Source: Sulfuricaulis sp.
GTDB taxonomy: Bacteria; Pseudomonadota; Gammaproteobacteria; Acidiferrobacterales; Sulfurifustaceae
DNA length: 64,000 nt
NCBI RefSeq assembly: GCF_024653915.1
Contig: NZ_JANLGY010000022.1
Span: forward strand, 62,001 to 126,000
Direction: 5' to 3'
Shown here: positions 8,133 through 16,870 of the stretch, one piece after another
Layout: every line of letters begins with the position of its first letter
Numbering within the stretch: position 1 is the stretch's first letter
Translations under genes and position numbers: made by a program
Notes under the pieces: model-generated
What the model was told of the DNA's origin: nothing
The model's input: the letters and a program-made list of their open reading frames with translations, nothing else
Database searches by the model: none

Positions 8133-8753
8133 ATGAGATTATATCGCTCGAAGTTCGAAGAAGTCGTGCAGCTTCTCGATCCGAACACCCTTACGCTGCT
8201 CGACGTCGGCTGCCGTGACGGCCGGATGAAAAAATACCTTCCGCCGACCATAGAGTACAGCGGCATCGATCTCTTTCCCGGGCCGTTCGTAAGCAAGGTT
8301 TGTAATATCGAACAGGGCATCCCTTACCCGGACAACGCATTCGATACTGTGGTGGCACTCGATATTCTCGAGCATACCGACAATATCTGGTTTTCCTTCA
8401 GCGAGCTGGTGCGGATTTCTCGCCGCCAGCTCATGGTGATCCTGCCAAATTCTTACCACTGGAAAGAGCGCCTGCGTTTCCTGCGGGGAAAGGAAGGCGG
8501 CAAACACATTATGCCCCCCGAACCCATTCAGGACCGGCATCGCTGGCTGCCCTCGTATACCACCTCGTATGCATTCGCCACGCACATGGCGCACAAGTTC
8601 GACCTGTTGCTGCCGACGGTATCCATGATGGTGGATGACCGGCGCAATGTGCTGCGCGAACTCGCGGCCAAGCTGTTCCCACCGAACCTGATGAGCGTCA
8701 ACGTCATGTTCCTGTTCGAAAAACCACCCACGTCGACCGCGAAAACCGCCTGA
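8133..8753 (+). CDS. class I SAM-dependent methyltransferase in the LPS locus
   Basis: A 206-residue methyltransferase of the Methyltransf_11/23 type. SAM motif I is LLDVGCRDGRMKKYLP (about residues 22-37). The acidic GIDLFPG follows, then the YPDNAFDTVVALDILEHTDN post-motif with ALDILEH typical of the group. The C-terminal half (RWLPSYTTSYAFATHMA) is less conserved. Position among glycosyltransferases suggests methylation of a sugar or lipid-linked glycan, but this is inference. It is transcribed opposite to both neighbours. Confidence 0.75.
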   Translation: MRLYRSKFEEVVQLLDPNTLTLLDVGCRDGRMKKYLPPTIEYSGIDLFPGPFVSKVCNIEQGIPYPDNAFDTVVALDILEHTDNIWFSFSELVRISRRQLMVILPNSYHWKERLRFLRGKEGGKHIMPPEPIQDRHRWLPSYTTSYAFATHMAHKFDLLLPTVSMMVDDRRNVLRELAAKLFPPNLMSVNVMFLFEKPPTSTAKTA

Positions 8754-8823
8754 ACTATCGCGCGGGCGATCCAGCCCGGCCACGGTTTCACGCATTCCCT
8801 GATTGGCGAGCCTGCAGTGGCAC

Positions 8824-10014
8824 TCAAGCCTGCGACAGAGCCTCCAAAAACTCATGGTAGCGCCGCGCGCGCTCCTCATAGGAATATTGCCTTACCCATG
8901 CGCGGGCGCGGGCGGCCAGGCGGGCGGCCAACTCTGGCGCAGTCATGAGCCGACTCACCGCATCAGCCATTTCACGCGCCGAGTCCGGACCGACCATGAG
9001 CACTTCCTCGCCGTCTCGCACCAGGCTCAGGGTGGTCGGCTGACGCGCCACCACCATCGGCACCCCGCTCGCGGCGTATTCGAACAGTTTCATCGGTGAA
9101 GTGAAATAGCGGGACTGGACATTATTTCCCAGCGGCAGCAGCAGCGCATTCGCCTGCATCAGGAAGGCCGGGACATCCTTCGGCGACAGGAAACCCACAT
9201 AGTGAGCCCGCCGCTCGACACCATGACGTCGTGCCACCACTTCGATCGCATGGCGTGTCTGTTCCTCGGCGCCGGGCTTTCCGCCGGCCAGTTCGAGGAT
9301 AACTGACGACGGCAAATATTTAATGGCCTCGATCATGATATCGGTGTTCTTCCACGCCAAAAACTGGCCAGCGTAGCGCAGGTGAAAACGTCCATCGCCT
9401 GCCGTGGTCGCGCTGGAGGCATTCTCAAATGCAGGAAGATCGACACCGTTGGGAAGCACCGCGACACGTGCGTGCGCCGGGAAAATTTCTTTTAACAGCG
9501 TCTCCTGCGATCCCACCGTGGCGACAATACCATCCACCTCTCGCAGCACGTGTCGTTCGCTGCGCCGGCTGAACCATGCCCGCACGCGCCGTCCGCGCTC
9601 GCGGTAAACCATGTGCGGGAAAGCACCTTCATGCAGTTCGATAATCACCCGGACCGGCTGGCGGTGCGTGCGCCGACGCAGAGCCAGCGCCAGGCGCGCA
9701 TGGTCCATCGTGCGCACGGCAATCACAACAGGAAGGTCGCTTTTCTCCATCAGCGAATCGGCGGCGCGGAACAAGCGGCGTTTTCCGCCGAACCCCTCCG
9801 AAATACAGTGAAATTTCAGGGGCGTCTCCGCTGTCAGTCCGTGCCGTGATGCCGCCTCCGCCAGCTCGGCATCGGACAACGCACGGGGGGCGCGGTAAAA
9901 CACATGCACCTCGTAACCGAGGCGTGCGAGGGAATCGTAATCGCGCAAGACCTGGATGGTCTGGCCCGAGCCCGTGAACTCCAGGCGGTGCAGATAAATG
10001 ATCCGGCATTTCAT
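8824..10014 (-). CDS. family 4 glycosyltransferase (GT-B)
   Basis: A 396-residue GT-B glycosyltransferase. The N-domain begins with CRIIYLHRLEFTGSGQTIQVLRD, a common donor/acceptor loop start. The C-domain holds the GT4 pattern LRYAGQFLAWKNTD, then LLPLGNNVQSRYFTSPMKLFEYAASGVPMVVARQ, containing the E-x7-E-like motif that binds the nucleotide sugar. It lies 21 bases downstream of another GT4 gene in the same direction and probably shares its transcript. Sugar specificity is not evident. Confidence 0.82.
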   Translation of the reverse strand: MKCRIIYLHRLEFTGSGQTIQVLRDYDSLARLGYEVHVFYRAPRALSDAELAEAASRHGLTAETPLKFHCISEGFGGKRRLFRAADSLMEKSDLPVVIAVRTMDHARLALALRRRTHRQPVRVIIELHEGAFPHMVYRERGRRVRAWFSRRSERHVLREVDGIVATVGSQETLLKEIFPAHARVAVLPNGVDLPAFENASSATTAGDGRFHLRYAGQFLAWKNTDIMIEAIKYLPSSVILELAGGKPGAEEQTRHAIEVVARRHGVERRAHYVGFLSPKDVPAFLMQANALLLPLGNNVQSRYFTSPMKLFEYAASGVPMVVARQPTTLSLVRDGEEVLMVGPDSAREMADAVSRLMTAPELAARLAARARAWVRQYSYEERARRYHEFLEALSQA

Positions 10015-10035
10015 GTGTGGGCGTGGCGAGATAAT

Positions 10036-11133
10036 CTAATGGCGCGGCGCGGCGATAGCGCCGGCAAACACCTTTTCCATTTTGTCGAGCATCAGATCCA
10101 GCCTGAAATGCGCCTGCGCAAACCGCCGCGCCTCCGTTCCCAGCCGGTTGCGCAGACTGGCATCCGCCGCGAGCTTTTCGAGCGCTTGCCACAGATCGTC
10201 GGAGTCCTTCGGCTTGACCATCAGGCCGGTGGAATCGTGCGTGACGATCTCACCGATGCTGCCGATCGGGGTCGTTACCACCGGCAGCGCGCACAACATC
10301 GCCTGCATGATGGCCTGCGGCACGCCTTCGTTGGCATAGGACGGCAGCACGAAAATATCCATGGCCTGCAACCAGGGCAGAACCTCGGGCTGATCGCCTT
10401 GCATAAACACGCGATCTTGCAGGCCCAGGGTTTGCACGCGTTGATGCAGTGCCTCACGCTGTGGGCCGTCGCCCAGGATGACCAGCCGGGACGGTTGCGC
10501 GGACAAGCGGCTGAAGGCGTCAATCAGGTATTCATGCCCCTTCCAGCTGCGCAGGGTCGCAACGATCCCGACTATCAATGTGTTGCTGTCGAGGTGCAGC
10601 TGCGCACGTCGAGCAGCGCGAATACCGGGAACAAAGTATTCAGTGTCCATTCCCGTCGGCACCGAGGTGATGGTGGCAGGATCGTAGCCATTCTCCATGG
10701 CAAGCTGCAGGCGCAGCTTTTCGCCGGTGGTGACGATGTGCGTCGTGGCTTTCTGGTACAGCCAACGCGTCAGCCGGTTCTTCGGTACCGGTGCCGATAT
10801 GTGGCGGGTGCGCACCAGTGGCGGCGGACGCTCCAGCAACAATGAAGCCAACGCGACCAGCCATGTGTCCGTTGAGCTGTGTGTATTGACTACATCGGCC
10901 GACGTTGCCTTGAGCCATCGGCGCAGTGCCAAGACGCCTTGCAAACGCTTGCGCCCGATGGGCAGTGCCACGGCAGGAATTTTGCGCTGCTGCGCCTCGA
11001 CGAGAATACGCGCTTCGGGCGGACATAACAGCGTGACCCGGTGCCCGCGGCGGAGCATTCCCCCTGCCTCGGTGAGGATGCGGATCTCCTGCCCGCCCCA
11101 GCCGCACGAGGCCTCGGTGTGAACGATATGCAT
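10036..11133 (-). CDS. family 4 glycosyltransferase (GT-B)
   Basis: A 365-residue GT-B enzyme. It starts at MHIVHTEASCGWGGQEIR, a typical GT4 opening with the GGQE glycine loop, so I use the ATG at 11133 rather than the longer frame to 11373. The C-domain contains GIVATLRSWKGHEYLI and ILGDGPQ, then the EGVPQAIMQAMLCALPVVTT nucleotide-sugar motif (EGVPQAIMEAMA-like). The gene begins 4 bases past the stop of the gene at 11138-12100. Likely involved in LPS core or surface glycan extension; the donor is unknown. Confidence 0.85.
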   Translation of the reverse strand: MHIVHTEASCGWGGQEIRILTEAGGMLRRGHRVTLLCPPEARILVEAQQRKIPAVALPIGRKRLQGVLALRRWLKATSADVVNTHSSTDTWLVALASLLLERPPPLVRTRHISAPVPKNRLTRWLYQKATTHIVTTGEKLRLQLAMENGYDPATITSVPTGMDTEYFVPGIRAARRAQLHLDSNTLIVGIVATLRSWKGHEYLIDAFSRLSAQPSRLVILGDGPQREALHQRVQTLGLQDRVFMQGDQPEVLPWLQAMDIFVLPSYANEGVPQAIMQAMLCALPVVTTPIGSIGEIVTHDSTGLMVKPKDSDDLWQALEKLAADASLRNRLGTEARRFAQAHFRLDLMLDKMEKVFAGAIAAPRH

Positions 11134-11137
11134 GGGA

Positions 11138-12100
11138 TCAATCCGCCGGTGCGGCACGGCTTTGCGCCCGCGCCTTCCATTCCCGTGCGGCCGCCACCAT
11201 CGTCCGGGCTCGGTGCTCATAGGTATGCTCCCGGAGCACGCGCCGGTGGGCCTGCTCGGCGATAGCGCGCACCTCCGGAAAGTTCGCCAGATAATGCCTG
11301 ACCTTGCCGACGCAATCTTCCATGCTCGAAAAATCCACCCACTCCTTGCCGATATCGAAATCCCTCGCGGCATGCTCGCGCGTCTCGCTCAGCAGGAAAC
11401 CGCCGCACGCCGGCACGCCGTAGCAGCGCTCGGGCAGGCCCCAGCTTTTCTCGGGACCGTCATCGCAGGCGGCGCCGAAATTCAGGTTGATCCGGCTGCG
11501 CTGGATCAATTCGATCTGATCCTTGAGCGGCATGTTCTTGCCGTGACGGAACCACATCGAGACGCCAAAACCGGTCAGGCGCCGCTCCAGCTCGGCAAAG
11601 AATTTCGCGCGTTCAGTGAACTCGGGATATTTCTGCGCGTCCAGGGTTCCGACAAACGAAACATCATAGCGGTAGCGCTGCGAGTCACGCAGCTCATCAA
11701 GCGTACGGCCCGCCAGGTTGTAGCGCGCGACCCACGCGGCATTGGGCAGGTAGTGGGCAGCGGATGTAAACGCCGCAGCCCCCTGAAGACTGTGCGCCAT
11801 GTAGATATCCAGCACGCGCAATTTTCGGAACCACCACAGACGCCGGCGCTTGGCGCCCTTGTTCCACGGCGCATCGCGATTCCATCCGATCAGCGGAATC
11901 CGGCGCTGGCGCAAACGTGATTTGAGCCGCAGTGTGTCCCATGGGCGCTTCATGGCGTCATACATGTCCAGCAGATAGCCGTCGCAATCCTGTAGTTGCT
12001 CATCCGTCGGATTCCACAGATTTTCGTAAACGGTATAGCCGCTGCTCTCCAGACCTTCGCGAATGGGGATGAAGTTGCGGTAATTGACGATGAACTTCAT
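11138..12100 (-). CDS. CgeB-like / glycosyltransferase family 1 protein
   Basis: A 320-residue protein resembling the CgeB/Glyco_trans_1_2 group seen in surface glycan loci. The C-terminal part has SRINLNFGAACDDGPEKSWGLPERCYGVPACGGFLLSE, matching the conserved region with R-x-[YF]-E-V-x-A-x-G-x-x-L-L. The start at 12100 (MKFIVNYRN) is supported by an ATGA overlap with the waaG-like stop. Catalytic activity is presumed rather than shown, since members of this family are poorly characterised. Confidence 0.7.
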   Translation of the reverse strand: MKFIVNYRNFIPIREGLESSGYTVYENLWNPTDEQLQDCDGYLLDMYDAMKRPWDTLRLKSRLRQRRIPLIGWNRDAPWNKGAKRRRLWWFRKLRVLDIYMAHSLQGAAAFTSAAHYLPNAAWVARYNLAGRTLDELRDSQRYRYDVSFVGTLDAQKYPEFTERAKFFAELERRLTGFGVSMWFRHGKNMPLKDQIELIQRSRINLNFGAACDDGPEKSWGLPERCYGVPACGGFLLSETREHAARDFDIGKEWVDFSSMEDCVGKVRHYLANFPEVRAIAEQAHRRVLREHTYEHRARTMVAAAREWKARAQSRAAPAD

Positions 12101-13224
12101 GGCTTCGCGAGCAGTTCGCGGTAGAGCCGCACCAGACTGTCGCTCATGGCCGTGAGCGTCAGTGGCTCCACAGTTTGGCGCGCGGCCCATCCGATACGCC
12201 GCCGGGTTTCCGCATCGAGCAGGGTACGCATAAACGCCGTCTGGTTTTCGACATCCAGGGCATCACAGGCAAAACCGTTTTTTCCATTCTCGATCAACTC
12301 CGCCGCGCCGCACTTGAGGCTGGTGACAACGGGCAACCCACTGGCCATCGCCTCCAGCACCGCGTTGGGGAACGGATCGTAAAGCGTGGGCAATGTCAGC
12401 ACATCGGCCGCACCATAATAAAGCCTGACGCCCTCCCGCACCCCGGCAAAAATCACGCGCCGCGAAAGGCCGAGCGCATGGGCACGTTGCTGAAACCGGT
12501 CCGCCTGCTTGTCGCGGCCCACCACCAGCAAAAAAGCATTCTCCGGAAGTCTGGCCATGGCTTGCAGCAGCACGGACATGCCCTTGCGTTCAAACCCGGA
12601 GCCGACAAACAAATAAAGCGTGGCATCGGACGGAACGCCATGACGCGCGCGGATGGCGTCGCGGTGCGCCTTCAGGTCGGGATGATAAACCGCCGTGTCC
12701 ACGCCGTTGTAGATCACGGGCAATCTGTCGTCGGGCAGATGAAAATACTGCTTGATCTCGTCCCGTACCATGCGTGAATTGCAGATCACCGCCTTGAGTC
12801 GCGGGCCGGTGAACATGCCCTTTTCCGCCGCTTTCACATAGGCATGATAGGGATTGAGCGCGAGGCGCAAGCGGCCGGCCCAACCGAGGGCGCGGGCACG
12901 TTGTTTCAGCCATTCGCGGTGCACGCCATCCCCGGCGCGGTAGATATCACAACAGGCGATGCGCTCGTGCGACTGAACCAGGTCAAATTTTTTTTGCGCC
13001 AACGTCCTGCAGACACAACGTGCAAAGGCGTAATCACGCCACAAGCTTCCAACATGAAACGGCCGGCACGTCAGCACCTCGAACCCATCGCCACCGCTCC
13101 ATTCACGCGTCACCAGCGTAACGCGGACGTCCTGTGTCTTGAGCGCATCGATGGCGCGAGCCACGAAACGCTCCGCGCCGCCGTCTTGCGCATAGCGCTG
13201 GCGTATGAGAGCAATTTTCAGCAT
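12097..13224 (-). CDS. waaG: WaaG-like LPS core glycosyltransferase
   Basis: A 375-residue GT4 enzyme matching WaaG, which adds the first glucose to heptose II of the core. Diagnostic segments are LKIALIRQRYAQDGGAERF at the N-terminus, LVQSHERIACCDIYRAGDGVHREWL, VIYNGVDTAVYHP, and the C-terminal PTLYDPFPNAVLEAMASGLPVVTS, which holds the nucleotide-sugar-binding glutamates. I start at the ATG at 13224; six extra upstream codons run toward the inverted repeat at 13234. The downstream gene overlaps by ATGA. The GxxExxY cassette separates it from waaQ. Confidence 0.88.
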   Translation of the reverse strand: MLKIALIRQRYAQDGGAERFVARAIDALKTQDVRVTLVTREWSGGDGFEVLTCRPFHVGSLWRDYAFARCVCRTLAQKKFDLVQSHERIACCDIYRAGDGVHREWLKQRARALGWAGRLRLALNPYHAYVKAAEKGMFTGPRLKAVICNSRMVRDEIKQYFHLPDDRLPVIYNGVDTAVYHPDLKAHRDAIRARHGVPSDATLYLFVGSGFERKGMSVLLQAMARLPENAFLLVVGRDKQADRFQQRAHALGLSRRVIFAGVREGVRLYYGAADVLTLPTLYDPFPNAVLEAMASGLPVVTSLKCGAAELIENGKNGFACDALDVENQTAFMRTLLDAETRRRIGWAARQTVEPLTLTAMSDSLVRLYRELLAKP

Positions 13225-13233
13225 TTGATTGCG

Positions 13234-13252
13234 AACCGCCAAGACGCCAAGA
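13234..13252 (+). repeat. 19-base terminal inverted repeat, left copy
   Basis: AACCGCCAAGACGCCAAGA. Its reverse complement with one difference lies at 13686-13704. A third CGCCAAG unit follows directly at 13254. The pair encloses the GxxExxY gene. Confidence 0.85.
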
Positions 13253-13260
13253 ACGCCAAG

Positions 13261-13707
13261 TTATTTAGAATAAACAATTCGTTGAATACCTTGGCTCAAC
13301 ACAGGAACGTTAAAGTTCATGAGCAAGCCGAGTTGATGGCCAGTCGCTTTTAAATAAGAGATGACCTGAGCTTTATGAACCGGATGTAAGGCATCAACCG
13401 CCTTCAGCTCAACAACAAGTGCTCCGTCAATCAGAAAGTCCAGACGTCCTTGTCCCACTGACTGTCCTTTGTATCTGACTGGAATTGAAATTTGGCGTAC
13501 GAACGGCAAATTACGTAACGTCAGCTCGACTGCCAAGGCTTCTTCATAAATAGACTCAAGGTAACCTGGGCCAAGATACCTATGAACCTCAAGTGCCGCA
13601 TCTACGATTACGCTCGCAAGCTGATCGAGCCTTTTGTCAGGTTCTATTCTGGATTTTTTCAAGTTTTGACCGCCTTTTTCTGGCGTCTTGGCGTCTTGGC
13701 AGTTCAT
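13261..13707 (-). CDS. GxxExxY protein
   Basis: A 148-codon frame of the GxxExxY family. The namesake motif is GPGYLESIYEEAL, followed by LDFLIDGALVVELKAV, a nuclease-like E-x-K segment, and QVISYLKATGHQLGLLMNFN. The D...E-x-K arrangement resembles PD-(D/E)XK nucleases, but no function is established for the family. The ATG at 13707 overlaps the waaQ stop (ATGA), and its first ten codons are the inverted repeat itself. A TTG at codon 16 would give a 133-residue protein and may be the original start. Codon use is AT-richer than the flanking waa genes. Confidence 0.8.
   Translation of the reverse strand: MNCQDAKTPEKGGQNLKKSRIEPDKRLDQLASVIVDAALEVHRYLGPGYLESIYEEALAVELTLRNLPFVRQISIPVRYKGQSVGQGRLDFLIDGALVVELKAVDALHPVHKAQVISYLKATGHQLGLLMNFNVPVLSQGIQRIVYSK
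13686..13704 (-). repeat. 19-base terminal inverted repeat, right copy
   Basis: On the minus strand it reads AACTGCCAAGACGCCAAGA, one base different from the left copy at 13234-13252. It lies inside the 5' codons of the GxxExxY frame and abuts the waaQ stop codon. Confidence 0.85.
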
Positions 13708-14780
13708 TTTTTAATTAGCTCATTTATCGCGTTCAGGACATCATCTACAGATATATCGGTCAGACATTCACTGATCTTTCCGCCACCGCAGCCGTCAATG
13801 CCACAGGGCCGGCAGGAATACGGCAGCGTCAACACACGGTGACTCACCTGCCACGGACCCCAAATCAGCTCGTTGCTCGGCCCGAACATCGCGACGCAGG
13901 GAGTCTGCACCGCCGCCGCGATGTGCATGGGCACGGAGTCCACGCCGACAAAACATTTGGCCTGCGCCGTCAGCGCGGCAAGCTGCTTGAGGTTGAGCTT
14001 GCCGGACAAGTCCACCACCGGCTTCTTCAGCTGCGCGGTGATGCGCGCGGCATACTGGAGCTCGGGATCGCTGGGCGCAGCAGTAAGCACCACCGACTCG
14101 CCCGACTGCTGCAAGGCAGTAATGAGCGCGGCGTTCTTGTCCGTGTCCCAGCTTTTGAACATCCAGCGCGATGTGGGATGCAGGTGGATAAACCCCCTGG
14201 TTGCCAATCCGTGGCGCGCCAGCAAATCGCGCACCGAGCGCTCGGCCTCGGCGCCCGGGACCAACACCAACCGGCGCTCGTCCGCACCCGGGCATACGCC
14301 AAGGCGACGCAGGGCATCGAGATGCATTTCCACCGTATGGCGCCGACTCGGTGACGGGTAGAGATGGGTAAAACTGTTGCGCCACAGACGCCCACGCTTG
14401 GCGGGGTAATCGCGCGCGACACTATAAGGCGGCTTCAGCAACAGACTGAGCACCGCGCCGCGAGAATTTTCCGTGAGATGGATGATCAGATCATAGTGAC
14501 GCTTGCGCAGATTACGCAGCAGGCGCCACTCGTGTGCCAAACGCGACGTTGAATCTTCCTGCTTCCAGTCGCGGTCGATAGTGAAGATGTTGGTGATGGC
14601 GGGATGGCCCGACAGCATCGGTTCAGTATCACGGTACACCAGCGTATCGATCTCGAGATGCGGGGCATGATTCTTGAGGACCGTGAAAACCGGAGAGGTC
14701 AGGAGCACATCGCCGAGGTGGCGGAGCTTGATCACCAACACGCGGTGCAGGGCGGAAAGGTCGACGGCGTCCTTGAGCAT
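13704..14780 (-). CDS. waaQ: LPS heptosyltransferase III (WaaQ-like)
   Basis: A 358-residue GT9 enzyme. It opens with VLVIKLRHLGDVLLTSPVF. The ADP-heptose pocket has CFVGVDSVPMHIAAAVQTPCVAMFGPSNE. The C-terminal cysteine-containing segment PYSCRPCGIDGCGGGKISECL is characteristic of WaaQ-type enzymes, which add the branching heptose III to heptose II. It follows waaF by 30 bases. Its stop overlaps the GxxExxY start by ATGA, so if the cassette is an insertion it landed exactly at the 3' end without disrupting the gene. Confidence 0.88.
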   Translation of the reverse strand: MLKDAVDLSALHRVLVIKLRHLGDVLLTSPVFTVLKNHAPHLEIDTLVYRDTEPMLSGHPAITNIFTIDRDWKQEDSTSRLAHEWRLLRNLRKRHYDLIIHLTENSRGAVLSLLLKPPYSVARDYPAKRGRLWRNSFTHLYPSPSRRHTVEMHLDALRRLGVCPGADERRLVLVPGAEAERSVRDLLARHGLATRGFIHLHPTSRWMFKSWDTDKNAALITALQQSGESVVLTAAPSDPELQYAARITAQLKKPVVDLSGKLNLKQLAALTAQAKCFVGVDSVPMHIAAAVQTPCVAMFGPSNELIWGPWQVSHRVLTLPYSCRPCGIDGCGGGKISECLTDISVDDVLNAINELIKK

Positions 14781-14810
14781 CGCGCCAACGATAGCAGATT
14801 TTTTTCCGGC

Positions 14811-15824
14811 TTACCCCTTGAGCGCCGCCGCTACGCGCTCCGGCCCGATCTGTCGCAAACAATTAAGGTGTCCCAGCGGACATTCGCGCTCGAAGCACGG
14901 ACTGCACGAGAGGCCAAGGTAAAGCACGGTGGCCTTGCTGCTCATGGGCGGCGTATGCTTCGGGTCCGAGGAACCGTAGAGGGCCACGACCGGCCGCAAG
15001 AGCGCCGCGGCCACGTGCATCAACCCGGAGTCATTGGTCACCACGGCGGCGGTCAATGACAACAGATCGATGGCCTCCTCCAGCGTGGTCTTGCCGGCAA
15101 GATCGAAGCAACGGTTTTGAGTGAGCGATTGAACGGCGTCCGTTTCAGGCTTGTCCTTGTTGGAACCGAACAGCCACACCTCCCAGCCCTTCGCGAGTCC
15201 TGCCTTCGCCACTTCGGCAAAATTTTCCGCCGGCCAGCGTTTGGCCGGACCGTATTCAGCACCGGGACACAGGCCCAGTACCGGCGTCGCTGGCAATGGA
15301 TGATTCAGACGCGACAGCGTGGCGCGGGCCTTGTCCGTATCCGGCTTCAGCCGCGGCAAGGGGATGTCCGGCAGCTCTTCATCAGGAGACAGCGCCAGCG
15401 CCACGAACCGGTCCACGGTACGCGGGAGTTTCCGTTTGTCCAGCCTGCGGATGTCATTGAGCAATCCGTAGCGCCACTCGCCGATGAAACCGGAACGAAC
15501 GCGGGCGCGCGCCACGAAAGGAACGATCGTGGACTTTAACGAATTGGGCAGGACAATGGCGCGATCGTAATCGCGTGTCCGCAAATGGCGTCCAAGCCGA
15601 TAGCGCACGCCCAAATCGAGTCGGCCATGAACAAAGGGAGCAGCGACTGCCTCGTCGACCTCCGGCATGCGCGCCAACAACGGGTGCGTCCAGGCGGGCG
15701 CAAGCACATCGAGACGCGAATCCGGATGACGTTGCTTGAGGAGTTTGAACAGGCTTTGCGCGAGCACCATGTCGCCGACCCAGGACGGTCCAACGATCAG
15801 GAAACGTGGAGGATTTTTTTCCAA
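14811..15824 (-). CDS. waaF: LPS heptosyltransferase II
   Basis: A 337-residue GT9 enzyme that adds heptose II to heptose I. Motifs typical of WaaF are FLIVGPSWVGDMVLAQSLF at the N-terminus, CPGAEYGPAKRWPAENFAEVA in mid-protein, VVTNDSGLMHVAAALLRPVVALYGSSDPKHTPP, and the Cys-rich tail SCSPCFERECPLGHLNCLRQI. Length is normal. It is the first gene of the minus-strand waaF-waaQ-...-GT4 run, so its promoter should lie in 15825-16000. Confidence 0.95.
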   Translation of the reverse strand: MEKNPPRFLIVGPSWVGDMVLAQSLFKLLKQRHPDSRLDVLAPAWTHPLLARMPEVDEAVAAPFVHGRLDLGVRYRLGRHLRTRDYDRAIVLPNSLKSTIVPFVARARVRSGFIGEWRYGLLNDIRRLDKRKLPRTVDRFVALALSPDEELPDIPLPRLKPDTDKARATLSRLNHPLPATPVLGLCPGAEYGPAKRWPAENFAEVAKAGLAKGWEVWLFGSNKDKPETDAVQSLTQNRCFDLAGKTTLEEAIDLLSLTAAVVTNDSGLMHVAAALLRPVVALYGSSDPKHTPPMSSKATVLYLGLSCSPCFERECPLGHLNCLRQIGPERVAAALKG

Positions 15825-15969
15825 GCGCGGCGTTATCGTCCGTTGTGTCGCAGGACGAAAGTCATCGGCTGAATCCCGGCGGGCATTCCTCGCATCCCGG
15901 CGATTCTAGGCAGGTGTGAAGGCGGCATCAACCACGCCAGCGGTCCGCCAGAATCGACGGAATCGCCTT

Positions 15970-15978
15970 TGCTATACT
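15970..15978 (+). promoter_or_regulatory. predicted extended -10 promoter
   Basis: TGCTATACT is an extended -10 element (TGn-TATACT) about 31 bases before the ATG at 16009. A good -35 is not visible, as is common for extended -10 promoters. It would drive the two small membrane protein genes that follow. Confidence 0.4.
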
Positions 15979-16008
15979 GGCCCGGAAACACGGCCACAGG
16001 AGACTGAC

Positions 16009-16248
16009 ATGCCGGAAAAGAATTCCCTGTTGTTTCCACCCGTTCTTCTCATTCTCGACATCATCGGAACCGCACTGCTGGGTCTCGGACTGGCAAACTA
16101 TGTCGCGGGCGTCGACATTCTCCCGGCGTCATGGCGGTTTGATCATTACGGTCCCGTTTTCATCGGCATCGGTGCCGCCCTGATGTTGCCGTTCATGGTA
16201 CATGTCATCAAGAATGCGGCAGGGAACAAACAAGAGAGACATTCCTGA
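16009..16248 (+). CDS. small two-helix membrane protein, unknown
   Basis: A 79-residue protein with two predicted transmembrane helices (about residues 8-30 and 46-66) joined by a short periplasmic or cytosolic loop, and a charged tail (KNAAGNKQERHS). A good Shine-Dalgarno (CAGGAG) lies 7 bases before the ATG. I do not recognise the family. It precedes the DUF456 gene by 40 bases in the same direction, so the two may be expressed together. Confidence 0.65.
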   Translation: MPEKNSLLFPPVLLILDIIGTALLGLGLANYVAGVDILPASWRFDHYGPVFIGIGAALMLPFMVHVIKNAAGNKQERHS

Positions 16249-16288
16249 GCACGCCGTTGAAACCAATTTCATCTGATCGGCCAAACTC

Positions 16289-16786
16289 GTGACGACCGTC
16301 ACCATCCTGTTGTGGGTGCTTGCCGTGGCGCTTATGCTCGTGGGACTCGCGGGCCTGTTCTTCCCGGTCATTCCCGGTGCCGTGCTGGTGTTCGCCGGTC
16401 TTGTGGTTGCCGCCTGGGTTGACAATTTCGCGTACGTCGGCTGGGGCACGCTGGCGGTGTTGGGCATACTCGCGCTGCTCACCTATCCGGCCGATCTCAT
16501 GGCCAGCGCCTTCGGCGCCAAACGCTATGGCGCCTCTCCACGCGCCATCACCGGTGCCGTAATGGGTGCTGTCATAGGTATTTTCTTCGGTCTTCCCGGG
16601 GTGCTGCTGGGACCCTTTTTCGGAGCAGCTATCGGAGAGTTTTCCACTCAGCGCCACCTGGGGAAAGCCGGTCGCGCCGGCTTCGGCGCCACCGTGGGAA
16701 TCGTGCTCGGAACCGCCGCCAAGCTGGCAATTGCCTTCACCATGCTGGGGATCTTCGCCATCGCCCGTTTTGCCGGGGGAAACTAG
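16289..16786 (+). CDS. DUF456 family membrane protein
   Basis: A 165-residue polytopic membrane protein with a GTG start. The DUF456 signature is clear: an N-terminal GLAGLFFPVIPGAVLVFAG helix, DLMASAFGAKRYGAS, then glycine-rich MGAVIGIFFGLPGVLLGPFFGAAIGE. The glycine-zipper-like repeats resemble those of membrane-inserting proteins. The family has no established function. Confidence 0.85.
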   Translation: MTTVTILLWVLAVALMLVGLAGLFFPVIPGAVLVFAGLVVAAWVDNFAYVGWGTLAVLGILALLTYPADLMASAFGAKRYGASPRAITGAVMGAVIGIFFGLPGVLLGPFFGAAIGEFSTQRHLGKAGRAGFGATVGIVLGTAAKLAIAFTMLGIFAIARFAGGN

Positions 16787-16870
16787 TTTTCCTGCAAAAG
16801 TTGAATTATGTCAATTACCGGACACGCAGATTCGCATATATAGGAGAGAATTCCACTATAAGGTGTCAGA

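Larger units (their letters stand above)
13234..13704. mobile_element. candidate mobile cassette carrying a GxxExxY gene
   Basis: A 471-base unit bounded by 19-base inverted repeats that differ at one position (13234-13252 and 13686-13704). It contains a single gene of the GxxExxY family and interrupts the otherwise contiguous waaQ-waaG block. There is no transposase, so movement would need one in trans. No target-site duplication was confirmed. GxxExxY genes are known to be scattered and often flanked by GCCAAGACGCCAAG repeats in diverse genomes; this is general knowledge. Mobility is therefore inference. Confidence 0.5.

Noticed and set aside
15833-16039. 68-codon frame between waaF and the small membrane protein gene
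   Set aside because: No homology and no ribosome binding site; the opposite strand carries an extended -10 promoter and a better gene start.
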